Source: Nemertoderma westbladi (lineage: Eukaryota; Xenacoelomorpha; Nemertodermatida; Nemertodermatidae). Taken from it: a stretch of DNA of 64,000 bases. Below are positions 1 through 12,100 of the stretch, piece after piece. Within the stretch, counting starts at the first letter, position 1; every line of letters starts with the position of its first letter. The stretch lies in NCBI GenBank assembly GCA_032718475.1, contig JAUCBJ010007596.1, forward strand, positions 1 to 64,000, written 5' to 3'. Position numbers and translations under genes: made by a program. The notes beneath the pieces were generated by a model, which did no database searches, was not told the origin of the DNA, and saw only the letters and a list, made by a program, of their open reading frames with translations.

Positions 1-975
1 CAGCAATCCGTTCAGACCTAATAACAGCCAGACAACTATCCAGCCTACAAATTATTTAAATAAAATTATACGCTACCCGTACAGACTTACACAAACAAAG
101 TACAGACTAAACGATGGCAGACTACTCTCAAGCCTAAATAAACTACAGGACATGCAGACTCCGAAATGATTAGGGAGTATGCGCTCTAACCCAGTAGTGC
201 GACTTATTCTTTAGTTGGGGGTTTACCTTATAGCGTTGCTGCCCCTACTTCCTAACCGTACTTAATCGGACAAGTGCTCTACACACACTGCAATTCGTTC
301 GGACTTAACAGCAATCAGACAACAGCTCAGCCTACAAATTGTCTGTACAATCTGATCAGGTTTACACGCCTTCTGTTCAATACTGGCCTACAAACAAATA
401 AAACTGACAGAAATAGGCCTAAGTAAAATCCCAATAAAAACCAGGCGTCCCCGATTAATTATTAAGACCTACCGGCATATATAATCAAATCGAATAATAC
501 TGCTGTACTTATACGGAAGTAGGTACCGGTCCGGATGATCAGGCAGTCAGGCCTACTGGTTACCGGTCGACCGATACTTTCGACTTTATTGCTTACTGCA
601 ATAAAGAAGCTATATCCTTTAATGTTCGCGCTTTCAGACCTTTGGCAGTTTAACCCGCCAAATTAAGATGTCTTCTAGATATTAAATCTGCTTTTTAGTC
701 TATGACAAGTATTTGATTCACTACACTAGTCGAAACCAATCCGTGCGCGACCATTCACCCGCTGGATATTCCCGGGAGATTGGGTTCGACGGTTTAATTT
801 TTATTGCTATGTAAGCCTAATGTATTATTCGACTGACAGTATTATATAATCTCTGACAATATTATTCACCTTCGGTAATATTAACAGTTCCTTTAGGACG
901 TGGCGCTTTATCTATATAAACAGAGTTATGACTTAAACTACTCACAACGATATGGCTTAATTATAATTCGGGTAA

Positions 976-2204
976 CAGACGTTTCGGTCTAAGACGTTTT
1001 GGCCTAGGACGTTTCGGCCCAATGAATGAAATACAAGATTTGCATGTCGGACGTTTTGGCCCAAAGATTCACTTTACTCCCTTAAATAAGCTACAGTATT
1101 AATAATAAGTTATTCAATATATTTGCTTTGTAGTTGTTACGTTCGTTACAAGAGGAGTTGTCAGTAGGAACTGCTCCAACACCTGTTTGAAAGTCGTCAA
1201 GATCGAAGTTCTACATTATATTTATAAATAATAACTAATGTAATATTATTATTACTATTTATTTATATAAATTTACACCATACTGTAACTTAAAACAAAG
1301 ATAACATGCTGACAAATTAAGTTTAGTATTATGATGATGGGGTTTCCCCCATAAAAAAAACATACGTATTTTAAAATGTGTGTCAATAAATAAAGTACAT
1401 TAAAATACACGGAATTAATATTATTACTGTATTTTAATATTGGTCTTAAAAATATAATAGATTAGAAATATTCCATTAAAGGAGCATTGCTAATAATTAT
1501 GAGACAGGCTGGATGTCATATGGAATGAGAGAAAATATATGCGTATTAAATTTAAATTTAGATGAAATGTATGCGCATTGAAAGGACCAGAGTGGATGTG
1601 AAGTGAAATAAAATATGTATTAATAAAAGCATTATACGTCGTTATCTATGGGTATAAATCAAAATCATCTATCATCGAAGATGAGAGTTATTGTTTCAAC
1701 AGATCATTAAGACATAGCTGCAATACACTGTCCAGCTACAAGAATTATCAATTGAGTAATGTTTAAAATTAATGAAGTATCTCCAAAATATATCGATCAG
1801 ACGAGATTTAAGCCCTAAATGGTTCGTGAAATTGATTCACTTTGGTAGAACTATTAGCAATGTGGTACTGGAGACCAATAGATTAGTTCTGACTTGCATT
1901 TTTTCGGCCGCATAACATAATAGATGGCGAATTGTCTATGGAACCAGAGCACCACTTCCCTAATGTTTATTTTATTTTGAAATAAAAGTAAATTAAATAG
2001 CCATTTCATGAAAGATATTTTATTAAGTGTTTGTATGTTAGTGTGAAATAATTATAATTTAAATGAATAATTATTATCATATCAAACAAGTTAGCCTTTT
2101 CATTCAGTTACAGTCATGGGCCGAAACGTCCGGGCCGAATCGTCCGGGCCGAAATGTCCGGGCCGAAACGTCCTGGACCGAAACGTCCTAGGCCGAAACG
2201 TCTG
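976..2204. mobile_element. Non-autonomous inverted-repeat element with 14-bp repeat termini
   Basis: This 1.2-kb AT-rich insertion splits the BEL LTR. Both ends begin with CAGACGTTTCGG and continue as inverted tandem copies of a 14-bp unit close to GGACGTTTCGGCCC: about three near-contiguous copies plus one outlier (about 1046-1060) on the left (976-1062), and six on the right (2117-2204). No coding capacity is seen; a minus-strand frame over the right end only translates the 14-bp repeat. The flanks are TA-rich (left GGTAA, right TATA), so a short TA-type target duplication is possible but not certain. The superfamily cannot be assigned without a transposase. Confidence 0.7.
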
Positions 2205-2609
2205 TATACCTTATAATTCACATATATGGCGCATTCTTTAGGAATTGCTTCTTTAACAGACTCACTCATACACAATGCTGCACAATACTGCACACTAATC
2301 TGCCAATCTTCACTGATTTTAGTCACATATAAAAGGAACACAGGCTGACTCATGTAGGGTCTATCAAATAACATTAGATTCACTTCAAACCACTTTAACA
2401 TAAGTCACAATCGTTATTGGTAACCTTTCTCTCTTACCTTCGGTATATCAAGAATATTGGGTTGCGGGGTTATTTATCGTTATTCCAAATATAATAATTC
2501 ATCAACCATATTATGAAGAACTGACATTAAATAGCAGTATAAAACAACAACTGAACATTTAGGTAGATCGGTACATCAGTACCGGTATGTCAGCAGTGAG
2601 ATATTTACA

Positions 2610-5059
2610 CGTTCGTGGGGCCTTCGCGCAGCACGAGGTCCAGTTATGAGATACAAATTAAAATTAAGCGACTGTATCACAAAATCAGGTTTTGAGAAAT
2701 TTACCCACACCACCAATCAATCAAAGAAAGGGGGACAGTACGTGTTCACCCCTTTTAATCCCCCCCCCCCCCCCCCACCCTTCTCAACCACCAATACATA
2801 ACCGTGACATCTACCACCCACGGAAGGGTAGAACGAACTTATTTCCAATCGCACGTTAAATATGCAAAGCCAGGTGGTGTATATGAATATAATCAACGCC
2901 GTACTCGTCTTAATTATTATAAGCGTCGTTCAATCGTTGCGCTCGTCCAGAGTAAGTCCCCCCCCCCTATCAGAAAGATTTACTCAACAAAAAATAGTGT
3001 AAATAAATAAACAACTACAAGGATAAGAGGTCATGTGTAGGAAAGCTAATCAGACGATACCTTTACTAATATATTGAGCTGCATTGATCTATACATAGTA
3101 ATGTTGGGTGATGGGGGGGGGGGGGGGGTGAGGGGTAGGGGGTGTCTGGGTGGGTTGTTAGTATTAGGGTGCACAATATCGACGCACGCGCAGGAATGTG
3201 TTGATGTTTAATAGCACCGCATTCCCGCGTTAGAAAGCATCCCCAATTGGAATAAATAAATAAATTAAACGCGTTTCGTTATGTTCCTCGACTTATATTA
3301 TTCTCTCCACGGACGAGTTATTAGCTGCTAGACAGGTAGACCTAGTCCCCCACAACAACGGTCATACCTTCAATCAATCAATCAATTGAGCTCATATGAG
3401 CTCGTATATTAGTTTTATTTATAAATTGAAATCTCACGAATTAATAGGCCTATTAGCTGATTAGTGAACTATCATATGTTAGACCATATATATATATTAT
3501 ATATTGGACCTTATCAAAATAGCGGTTGTACTGGGGCGGTATATGTTGTTCTCTAACCCACTGCAAGCGCATTTGAGGGGCCGGTATGTTTTAATAACTT
3601 CTGGTACAACGGGATGCAGTATTACAGCGCCAAGTAGATTTAATCTGATCAGAATATTCCGGACGCTAAGTTCATGTCATTCCCGATAAGTCGGGACTTT
3701 ACAAAACTCGTGGATAAAACCGCGTGTAGCAGAGAGCAGATAAATTGGGTTGAATTGCAAAACAGAATAATATGGAACTGTAAGTGGAACTGCGGCGATT
3801 TGGGTTTTTTTGTTATGGTGAATAGTCAGCCTGTCCGCGATATGTTCAGCTGCCCTTTTTAATGGGTTGCAGGTACAAATGAAATACACATTGCAGTTAC
3901 TAAAATAAAAGTGGCGCATATTATTGTACATTTACAACAACAATTATATAAATGCAATATGCCTGATCCCTATTAATGTACTTTGTACCGCCAATTCTGT
4001 AATTCAATAACGCAAAGCCGCGTTTACTGTACAGCAGCACGTAATATATTTGATACTTATTATACTAACTAAACTAACAAACCGCAAGGCCTACTTACCG
4101 AAATAAATTAACTTTCAGTTAAATACAATATACTTGTTTGCTCTGTAAAAATTTTAATTAAAAACAATCCTGCCATTTAATATACCTAATTAGCATGGTT
4201 GCGTAAGCAGTATGAATTGGAATGAAATTGTGAAATAATTTATTTAAACTATTATGTACATTTAGATTAAATAATAATACAGTAAGTTGGCCTACAGAAA
4301 TAAACATTGATATTCGGAACAGTAAAACAATTATTTATTTCATTCATTCAACTAACCAGAGAGACTCATAGCTCCAGTGAATATTAACATCCCGACGTTA
4401 CTTTAGTAATAATATTAATGTCATTGAACCCGATACACACACACCTCCAATCAGCCAGTTCAATGGAGAGTGAGTGAATGGATGGCTACTAGCAGCAGCA
4501 GCAGTCTGCCTCTTACAAGCAAGGCTGACTGAATACCTCAAGTGTTGCTGGGAATCAAGCCAACTTGGATGTTAACCAATAAATGAGCAGTATTTAATGA
4601 GAATACATTTTTTATGCCGGTTTAATTACTTTAGATCAATTAAAGACACGATTATTAAAGCAAATCACTTGAACTAATTAAAAACTATAATAGAATGGAG
4701 TATGCGGATTACATCTGTATATTTTTTAAGTATAATTATTGAAGTCTTATACTGTAAAACAATTAATTTCCTTTAAAAGGCAGGTTGAAAATGGTGTTTT
4801 TACCGTAATCAACTTAATTAACTAATTAACTGCTATTATCTTAGCTTCTCGAAGGCCACACGGAAATTCTACTTGGAAAATTTCTAAACTTTTGCCATAC
4901 AACATGTGTACCAAGTTTGGATAGATTTCATCAAAGATTGGCCGAGTTATTAACGTTTAAAATTGAACACGACAGAACGACAGAACGACAGAACGACAGA
5001 ACGACAGGTTGATTAATGGTACCACTACGCTAAGGCTCACTCACTTCGTGGCTCGCCCC
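2610..5059 (-). mobile_element. 3-bp-TSD repeat family, copy A
   Basis: A 2450-bp insertion in the BEL LTR, flanked by ACA at 2607-2609 and 5060-5062. Read on the minus strand it starts GGGGCGAGCCACGAAG and ends GGCCCCACGAACG, the same termini as copies B (20340-22561) and C (24915-28132). Its last ~400 bp (2610-3010 on the plus strand) match the 3' end of copy C, with a poly-C tract at 2761-2776. Its first ~240 bp carry an 8-bp (ACGACAGA)n array at about 4972-5006. A middle segment (about 4390-4600) matches copy B in reverse. A second G tract lies at 3112-3128. No intact reading frame is seen. Confidence 0.78.
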
Positions 5060-5400
5060 ACAGTGAGATATTCAAGTTAAAGGATATATGCCCTTTATAA
5101 TTAAACCTACTAGTGTACGACTAAAAAGCAGTACAGCACAAAATACTTCCAAGCCGTTCTTTCTTTGGCTCAAGACTGAATGTAAACACTGCACATAGGC
5201 ATTGCGTCATTTCTCGGAAATTTTCTGTACAAGGAGCCACAAAAACGCTCTCATTGGCTGACTGAACTGAGAGACGCCGTAGAACAAAGGAAATCAACAC
5301 GTATGAATGTCAGCTGTTAACCGTAGTCATAGTAACTACTGTTCAAGAGTAGCTATCACCCTTTTGCGTCACGAATTGCCATAGAATCATAAAATATGCC

Positions 5401-7012
5401 TTTCTCAGTACACATACGGAGGAAATAGGTCTTAGATCCCCTAAAAACACAGATACAGCAATAATACGGTCTCTTACACTTATTAAATCAACTACAGAGT
5501 ATTTTAATGTAAAAGATAATAAAAATAACGGGGCAATTCAGCAAAGGCTTTTACATATTACGTAGCCATTCATACATTTAAAAAATGTTCCAGAATATGG
5601 TTTATTTATTAAATAGAATAAAATAGCCTCGCGCCGGTGCAAAACCATGCACCATTTGAACGCCCATATCTCAGCTATTTGTCAACAAAATTCAAATTGT
5701 GTTAGATATTTGGAATCCTTGCATGAGCAGCTTTCCATTGGTACCATATAAGGTAGAAGAATAACTGCGGTATAACTGGTGTAATATCGCTGGAGACACT
5801 TTATTTAAACGCTTGTAGCTAAAAATTGAAAGCAAAAATAAAAATTTTGGCTCACCCAGTCAGTGGTAGGGAGGTGAAACTATCTCTGTTTCAAATTTCA
5901 TGCAATCTCATTAAGATTTGTAGAAAAATTAGGGGGGGGGGGGGGGGGCGTGTCACTGAATTACGACACTATATTCTGGGATATGGTGTACTCTAGTGTC
6001 TGAAGTAACAACCACAATATGTTTTTATATTAAAATACAGTATGTTAGTAGTTCATCCAAGTGAATGGTGTGTTAAAATAATTAATCTCTGTTTTATACC
6101 AGAAATCGCGTATTTGAAATAGCGTCCATTCGACTTGCAGCCATATGGCACTGCTTAAAATCTGCATGTATAGTAGCCTATGTATAAATTATATTACAAA
6201 ATACCGCGAGTCCAAATGGTGTTGATTCATACTAATAGTCAAGGCTGTGCCCACTAACTCGAAGGAACTCGTGCGGATCAGGCTTGCATATATGAGCGTG
6301 TACGTGTAATGCAGGGCCGGCTTTAAGAACGGATTTCCTGTGATGTGACTTTTAAGCTTAGTTAGTAATGTTAGTTAAGAACTAACTACTGAAACCGTAC
6401 GTTTCTCGGGAATGCAACGTTAACATAAAAATATTATTTCAATACGTCATCAACAGAGTTTTTTTTGTTAATTTTTAATTTAAATTTATAAATAGTTACG
6501 CCCCCTTCGCTAGGGTTTGTAACTGTTCAGTGTTCATGTCGATGTTCATCACTACTTATAGCTATGCGCTTCTTACAGGGGTATTAATTGACTTTTTACA
6601 TTATTCTTCTTTATTAACGGAAATTTGGTGTTTTAAAATAAATATATTTTAGGCATGGATGCGATCGCATTTGTAAGAATTATGCCGATAGTATTGATAC
6701 TGAAATATTAATTTACCATGTCAACGCCTCAACGAAATTATTTAGCTAATTATTCTAAAGAATCACGATTAAATACTCAGCCAATCATTTTGCGAGATAA
6801 ATAATAAGCACGCTGTTTTATTAGTCTGGTTATACCTACACTAAGTATAAATAAGTATGATAAGTTTTAAGTTTACTAAGTATAACTGTCCTATAGATGT
6901 AATTATCCTTTGCTCGAGTAGTGTGGGATTAGTTGGACTGGTTCCCAGCTAGGCAATAGCAAGATGGAATGAGGGAGCTAGAAATATAGGGTGGATAGAC
7001 GGGGCTTTTTAA
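5401..7012. other. AT-rich intergenic DNA, no gene seen
   Basis: No coding region is supported. A stretch at about 5630-5950 ends in a run of about 15 G at 5934-5948 and looks like a dispersed repeat, but there is no second copy in this window to prove it. The rest shows no structure I can name. Confidence 0.6.
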
Positions 7013-7466
7013 TAACTTAATTACATTAGGCCTACGTTTAGATAAATTAAAAACACATTTCTTAAAGCAAATCACTTGAACTAATTAAAAACTATAATGG
7101 AATGGAGTATGGGGATTACAGCTGTATAATTTCTAAGTATAACTATTTATATCTTATACTATAAAATAATTTATTTCAATTAAAGGGCAGGCAGAAAAGT
7201 GCTGATTTTTTTTACCTTAATCAACTTGATTAACTAATTAAATGTCTTATCTTAGCCTTTCGTAGGCTACACGCATATTTTATTTGGAAAATTTCTAAAT
7301 TTTTGCCAAACAACATGTGTACCAAGTTTGGTTAGATTTCACCTAGGATTTGCTGAGTAATTAACATTTAATAACATGGATCGACAGAATGACAGATACA
7401 CAGACAAACCAATTGATATAGTGGTACCCGTATGCTAGGCTCGCTTACTTTCGTGGCTCCCCCCAC
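7013..7466 (-). repeat. Partial copy of the 3-bp-TSD repeat family (5' part)
   Basis: This segment aligns along its length with about 4620-5059 of copy A, including the blocks around 7075-7110 and 7300-7340. It ends (plus strand) in a C run followed by ACA, the position where copies A to C have their terminus and target duplication. No matching 3' end is found nearby, so it appears truncated. It has no coding capacity. Confidence 0.6.
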
Positions 7467-7722
7467 AATTATTTTTTATTATTAAACACCTCGTATAATA
7501 TTTAGAGAGGGAGAAAAGCACCAAGGTTTACGTATAACACTAACAGGTTAATATTTCCTAATTAAAAACACACGAATAAAATAAAAACTCAAGTAAAATT
7601 CAAAGCATTAATATATTTATTTACAGGTAAAATTACATACAATAGGATCTACTAGTGATACAGTATAATATATTTATTTACAAAGCTCTATTACATCTAC
7701 AATACCTCAGTCAGTTAGTAGA

Positions 7723-7900
7723 TTAAAATTTTTTTACCTTTGAATAAAATATATCTTTGTTCGTCGAGTTTACGACATCAACCGGTAAATTATTCCATAT
7801 ATTATTAACTATTCGATTACCAAAGGAGAATTTACTAATCTGGAGCCTGGAACGTTGTTGAACTATCACAAACGAATTATCTCAAACCAGTAGTTATAAT
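7723..7900 (-). pseudogene. C-terminal remnant of a LINE reverse transcriptase ORF
   Basis: On the minus strand the frame from about 7860 down to the stop at 7723-7725 reads the typical end of non-LTR retrotransposon ORF2 proteins: a basic stretch, then FSFGNRIVN, IWNNLPVDVVN and a short lysine-rich tail. The pattern N-R-(I/V)-V-N-x-W-N-x-L-P is characteristic of LINE ORF2 C-termini. Upstream sequence decays after about 40 codons. It is an isolated 3' fragment, as expected for 5'-truncated LINE insertions. Confidence 0.6.
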
Positions 7901-8589
7901 CATACTATTGTACTGTATTTAATAATAAACAGAGGTTGGAAATCTTTGGAGTTTCGAGTTTGTGTTAGGGAGTGTGTGTGTAGGGTAGTGATTTGAGATA
8001 GTCAGATGGTAGTGGTGGAGTAATTAAAGTTAGAGATGGAGAGAATTGGTGAATGAAAATGCATGAGCCTCGGGCCCTCGGCCAGTCTGCCAGTAGGTAG
8101 TGGTAGTGGTTAGCTCAGCTCCTCAGCATAACTATACCAGTATACCTGAACCTGAAAGAAGGTTATGTGGGGACAAGTTCAATTCCAGTCGGTGCGATTT
8201 CATTTTTTCTCTTCAACAACTCAACGATCTGCTGATATTGTGATTTTCATTCAATTCAAAGTGCTGTTTAAATTAATTATTTACCAGCTGACTGACCACT
8301 AGGCAGTAGGCACTAATGACTACAGGACTAAGTGCAAAATTTTGAATACCGGTAATGGTAATTACGCGCACTTGCGCAACAGCCAATGCAGCAATGAACC
8401 AAGTGAACAATTCAGCCATCCCCTGCCTCCTACTGTTATTTTCCAAAGATTGAGCCAACGTTTGAGGGGGGTGGTATTGGTATTATAGTGGTTTACTTAA
8501 TGGCTGAATCGCCCTGAATGGTACATGCTGCTATGTAACGGCTGAACGGTAGCTTAAGGCTTAGGACACCAAATCTCTGGATGGCACAT
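7901..8589. other. Intergenic DNA with a possible tRNA-derived SINE remnant
   Basis: No gene is seen. At about 8108-8190 a segment resembles a polymerase III promoter: a TAGCTCAGC block like an A box, then GTTCAATTCC like a B box about 65 bp downstream. The spacing is wider than in most tRNAs, and no foldable tRNA is evident, so a degenerate SINE is the most that can be proposed. Confidence 0.3.
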
Positions 8590-8945
8590 TCACAAGAATG
8601 CTACGCCGGGTTCATTGTGTCAAGTACAATGCACACATCTCCAACCAGACACTATATAACTTTGGAGGTGTCTCATTGGTTCCCCCAAGCTTGACACTAG
8701 AACAAAATCGCCTCCGCTTTGCAGGACATTGCTTTCGCCGTGAGGACCAGCCAGTGCATAATCTTGTACTTTGGCTGTTTGGCAGCCTCATGGTCAGATG
8801 GTGTGAATAAGCATGGTGGACAGCCCATGTCTTTCTTGAGACGCATCCTAAAGGACACTGGCCTTAAAGATGCGGATGATCTAGCAAATGTCATGGGTGA
8901 TAGGGAGTTGTGTGTTGTGGCGGTGCAATTTTGTTGACAAGCCGG
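8590..8945 (+). pseudogene. 3' remnant of a LINE ORF2 with terminal microsatellite
   Basis: Two plus-strand frames together read the usual tail of a non-LTR retrotransposon ORF2: a segment with ISNQTLYNFGG and RLRFAGHCFRR (8598-8760), then, after a frameshift, GGQPMSFLRRILKDTGL and a DDLANVMGDRE block (8810-8910). The order (R-L-R-F-A-G-H-C-x-R, then a G-R-P-like block, then a K-D-T-G-L block) is standard for this protein end. The copy is truncated and frameshifted. A (TAG)n microsatellite at about 9002-9018, of the kind found at LINE 3' ends, follows. Confidence 0.65.
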
Positions 8946-9194
8946 CACAGCATTCTTAAAAATGCAGCTGCAATGCAGCATGCCGATCCTACTGTCTGAC
9001 TGTAGTAGTAGTAGTAGTCAGTACTAGGTAGCTAGGTGCTAGGCGTTAGCTAAGCATAACTTTGTGCTTTGTACCTGTTGCTTAGGCCTATCAGCCTATT
9101 GCAGTATTGGCTTTTCGTTTCGAACTCTACCGGCACATTCTCTGTTTCTAGTTATTTCTACGATTTTGTCATATTCAGATATTATTTAAACATT

Positions 9195-12100
9195 ATGATG
9201 ACCTCAAAGAAAGAACGTACAACTACGTTTACTTACTGCCAGGTGGATTTGTATAACATACAAGAAAGTCGCAATAATGAAGTCATTCACAAAGACGTGG
9301 ATATACCATCGACAAGTGGAAATTCCGACAATGTTGGCGGCAGTAAAAGGCAATTAACTTTGAATGACTCCTTCAATAAAACACCAAAAAAGAGAAAAAT
9401 ATGTGCAGGTACGAATCCTCTTGAACCTAATAGAAATAGAGAAGCTGAGAGATGTTGTGAATGTCGTCAGGTTTTAAATGATACTTTACTTTCTCTTCAG
9501 TTTAACGATTGCATTGAAATGAAAGAACAACTTGTCTTACATAAGGTGTTGGGTGGTTGTCTAGATGAAGAAGATACTCCGACTGTTCTCATAAATAACT
9601 TCACCGTTTACGATAAAAAGAAGCACGTTTGTCCCTTCGATAAGGACCTCATAGAGAACAACGTGGAGTTATACCTCAGCGGATATGTTAAAGGGATTGG
9701 CGAAGAAGGTCCGGGTGTCGCCGTTAAGGGTTTGGGACCGCTGTCCTCGTGGTGGTTCATGGGAGACAATACGGACAGCCAATCTCCCGGGATATCGAAC
9801 ACAGCCCCCGGAGTGTCTACCGACACTGTCGACTACTATCTACAGGAACCGAGCGATCAGTTCAAACCCTTTATGAGTTCCGTTATCGTAAAAAGCCATC
9901 TGAGCAACGTGGTTATCAACTTCCTTCTAGAGAACACCGATCCGGAGTATGAAGACCTCATAAACCACATCGAATCCGTCGTCCCTTCCGACAAAGTCCC
10001 GGTAACTCGCTATTCCGAAGATCTTCTCATGGAACATCTCGGGTTTATCCTCGAGAATGTGAGGGAATATGACGAGGAGTACCCGGATGATCCTTTCAGT
10101 GAGACTCGCTGCATCCAATACCTAAAGGAGTGGGAACCCGTGGAGTTGGAGATTGAGAAGGAAAACGTAGCTAGGAAACCAGTCGCTAGGAGGCATAAGA
10201 AGAGCCAATCAGTCTCTAAAAAGGCGACCTCTAGTCAAGCGACTCTATCGTCCGTTGTTCTCAGTACATTCGAGTCATATTTACCGAAGTATATAATAGA
10301 GGAGCGAGGTTCTAGAATCCACAGCGAGGAACCGGACGAGGGGAGTTCGTCGATTAGCGAGGGGATTGATAAACTTGCGATTAGTTTGTGCGGGAAGGAG
10401 GCGGAGTGGATGGGCCCCCCGTTGTCTGTGGAGGGAGGGCGATCGTTCTACGGGGGTTTTGTTAGTCGGGGGGTTCGTGTGGAAGTCGGGGAGTTCGTCA
10501 ACGCCGATGGAAACCCCGAGAGAGTGGTTCGGGAGAGTCGAGAGGTTTCGGGGAATCGCGTCGGGAAGGTTCTCTATCTGTACGGGAAGGGGAGCAGAAG
10601 GTTCGCGCATTGTGGCTGGTTGGTCTACGCGCGGGACACCATCCTGGGGGACACCGCGGACAGCCGGGAACTGTTCTGCGTCGACGAATGCGAAGACGTC
10701 CCGTTGGAGAAGATTAAGTCGGTCGTATCGGTTGTTTATAAAAGGCCGGAACGTTTTGGAACAGAAGAGGTTGTGGAACGGAATTGCTACTTCTATAAAC
10801 TTCGGTACGACGCCAAGTACGGTCGGTTTGATGATATCCCAGTGGACGAGGGTAGCGAGGCCGACTACTGCTACAGTTGCAACGAGAAATATAAACGAGA
10901 TTCCTACGAGAAACCGGCAGTCTCGGAATTCTTGAAAAGGGAAAGTAAAGTTAACGGGTTAGATTGCTATAAGACGTTTACTTACAAAGGATTTACTTAC
11001 CGGGTTGGTGATTGTTTCTACGCCGCTCCTAAAACTATCAAGTTCGATTTCAAACTGAAAGTAAAGTCGTCGGTTTCAACGCCATCCATCGGTCTCCACG
11101 ACGAAAAGAAGTTCCCTGAGATGTACCGGAAGACGGATCACGTAAAGGGAAGTAACGCCAACTGCCCAGCGCCGTTGCAGATCGCGAGAATAAAGTCCAT
11201 CTACCTGCTGCACGACGAGGTTAAACTCGAGTGCGGCAAATTCTACCGGCCGGGGGACACCCACGGCGGGTCGGAGTTGGAGAGTAGCGAGGATCTAAAC
11301 TGTTTGTATTACAGCGAGGAGGCGGTTGTACTGCGGTGCGCCGCGGCGGTAGTTGGTCCGGTTCGCGTCGTCTACGCCGATAAACTCGCCGACGACACGG
11401 ATAAGTTGTTCCGCTTCGAGTGTTTCTATTTCTCAGAGATGTTCGACGCGGAAAGCCGCGGATTCACGGAGCCACCTGAAGCCGCTAAACGGTTTTACAA
11501 CTCGGACGAAGTCGATAAGGAGATCGAAGTTCGAGGAAACGTCGAAAAGTTGCGGAGTCTGGATGTGTTCGCTGGATGCGGGGGTTTGTCGGAGGGGTTC
11601 CACCAGTCGGGAGTCGCGGAGACTCGGTGGGCCATAGAGATGGACCAATCAGCGGCCGGGGCCTTCCGCGAGAACAACCCGGGGGCGACTGTCTACGCGG
11701 AGGATTGCAACAAACTGCTACGTAGCGCGATGGACGGGGACTTGGTTTCGGAGTCCGGGTTGCGACTGCCGGAACGGGGCCAGGTGGACCTGCTGTGCGG
11801 CGGACCTCCGTGTCAGGGGTTCAGCGGGATGAACCGATTCAACACGAAGGAATACTCCGTCTTCAAGAACTCGTTAGTTCCGACTTACCTGAGTTACTGC
11901 GACTTCTACAGGCCGAGGTTTTTCCTTCTAGAAAACGTTCGCAATTTCGTTTCTTTCAAAAATTCCGTGGTTCTAAAGTTGACGATGCGTTGTCTCGTCG
12001 CTATGGGTTACCAGTGTAGGTTCGCGGTGCTGCAAGCCGGTCACTACGGTGTGTCCCAGACGCGACGTCGCGCTATCCTACTGGCTGCGGCGCCGGGGGA

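Larger units (their letters stand above)
1..5400 (-). mobile_element. BEL/Pao retrotransposon copy 1, 5' leader and LTR only, truncated by window edge
   Basis: Read on the minus strand, 1-622 matches the untranslated leader of the complete BEL/Pao element at 37900-55444 (its 39087-40050 region), including the duplicated leader unit. 623 to about 5400 matches the 1187-bp LTR of that element. The match is clear but diverged, so this is an older relative. The LTR is cut into three blocks by later insertions at 976-2204 and 2610-5059. The coding part lies beyond the left edge. The outer LTR end near 5400 is only approximate because similarity fades there. No gene is present in this stretch; short open frames within it are repeat translations. 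Confidence 0.82.
623..5400 (-). repeat. LTR of BEL/Pao copy 1, in three blocks
   Basis: The inner LTR edge is at 623, where the minus-strand sequence ends in a GCGCGAACA-type terminus matching GCGCGTACA of the complete element. LTR blocks are 623-975, 2205-2606 and 5063 to about 5400. Together they come to about 1.1 kb, close to the 1187-bp LTR. Landmarks shared with the intact LTR include the segment around 735-770 (38930-38950 in the intact copy), the segment around 880-920 (38790-38825), and the region around 5255-5270. The outer edge is uncertain. Confidence 0.75.

Noticed and set aside
2114-2401. Minus-strand frame with a repeated GRFGP peptide
   Set aside because: It is the translation of the 14-bp terminal repeat of the element at 976-2204 running into LTR sequence; there is no independent coding evidence.
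8108-8190. tRNA gene
   Set aside because: Only A-box- and B-box-like words are seen; spacing is wrong and no cloverleaf could be drawn. Kept only as a possible SINE remnant.
9069-9194. 42-codon N-terminal extension of the methyltransferase frame
   Set aside because: There is no ATG in this part; the first in-frame ATG is at 9195 in a good context, and the hydrophobic extension resembles nothing at DNMT1 N-termini. Treated as 5' untranslated sequence.
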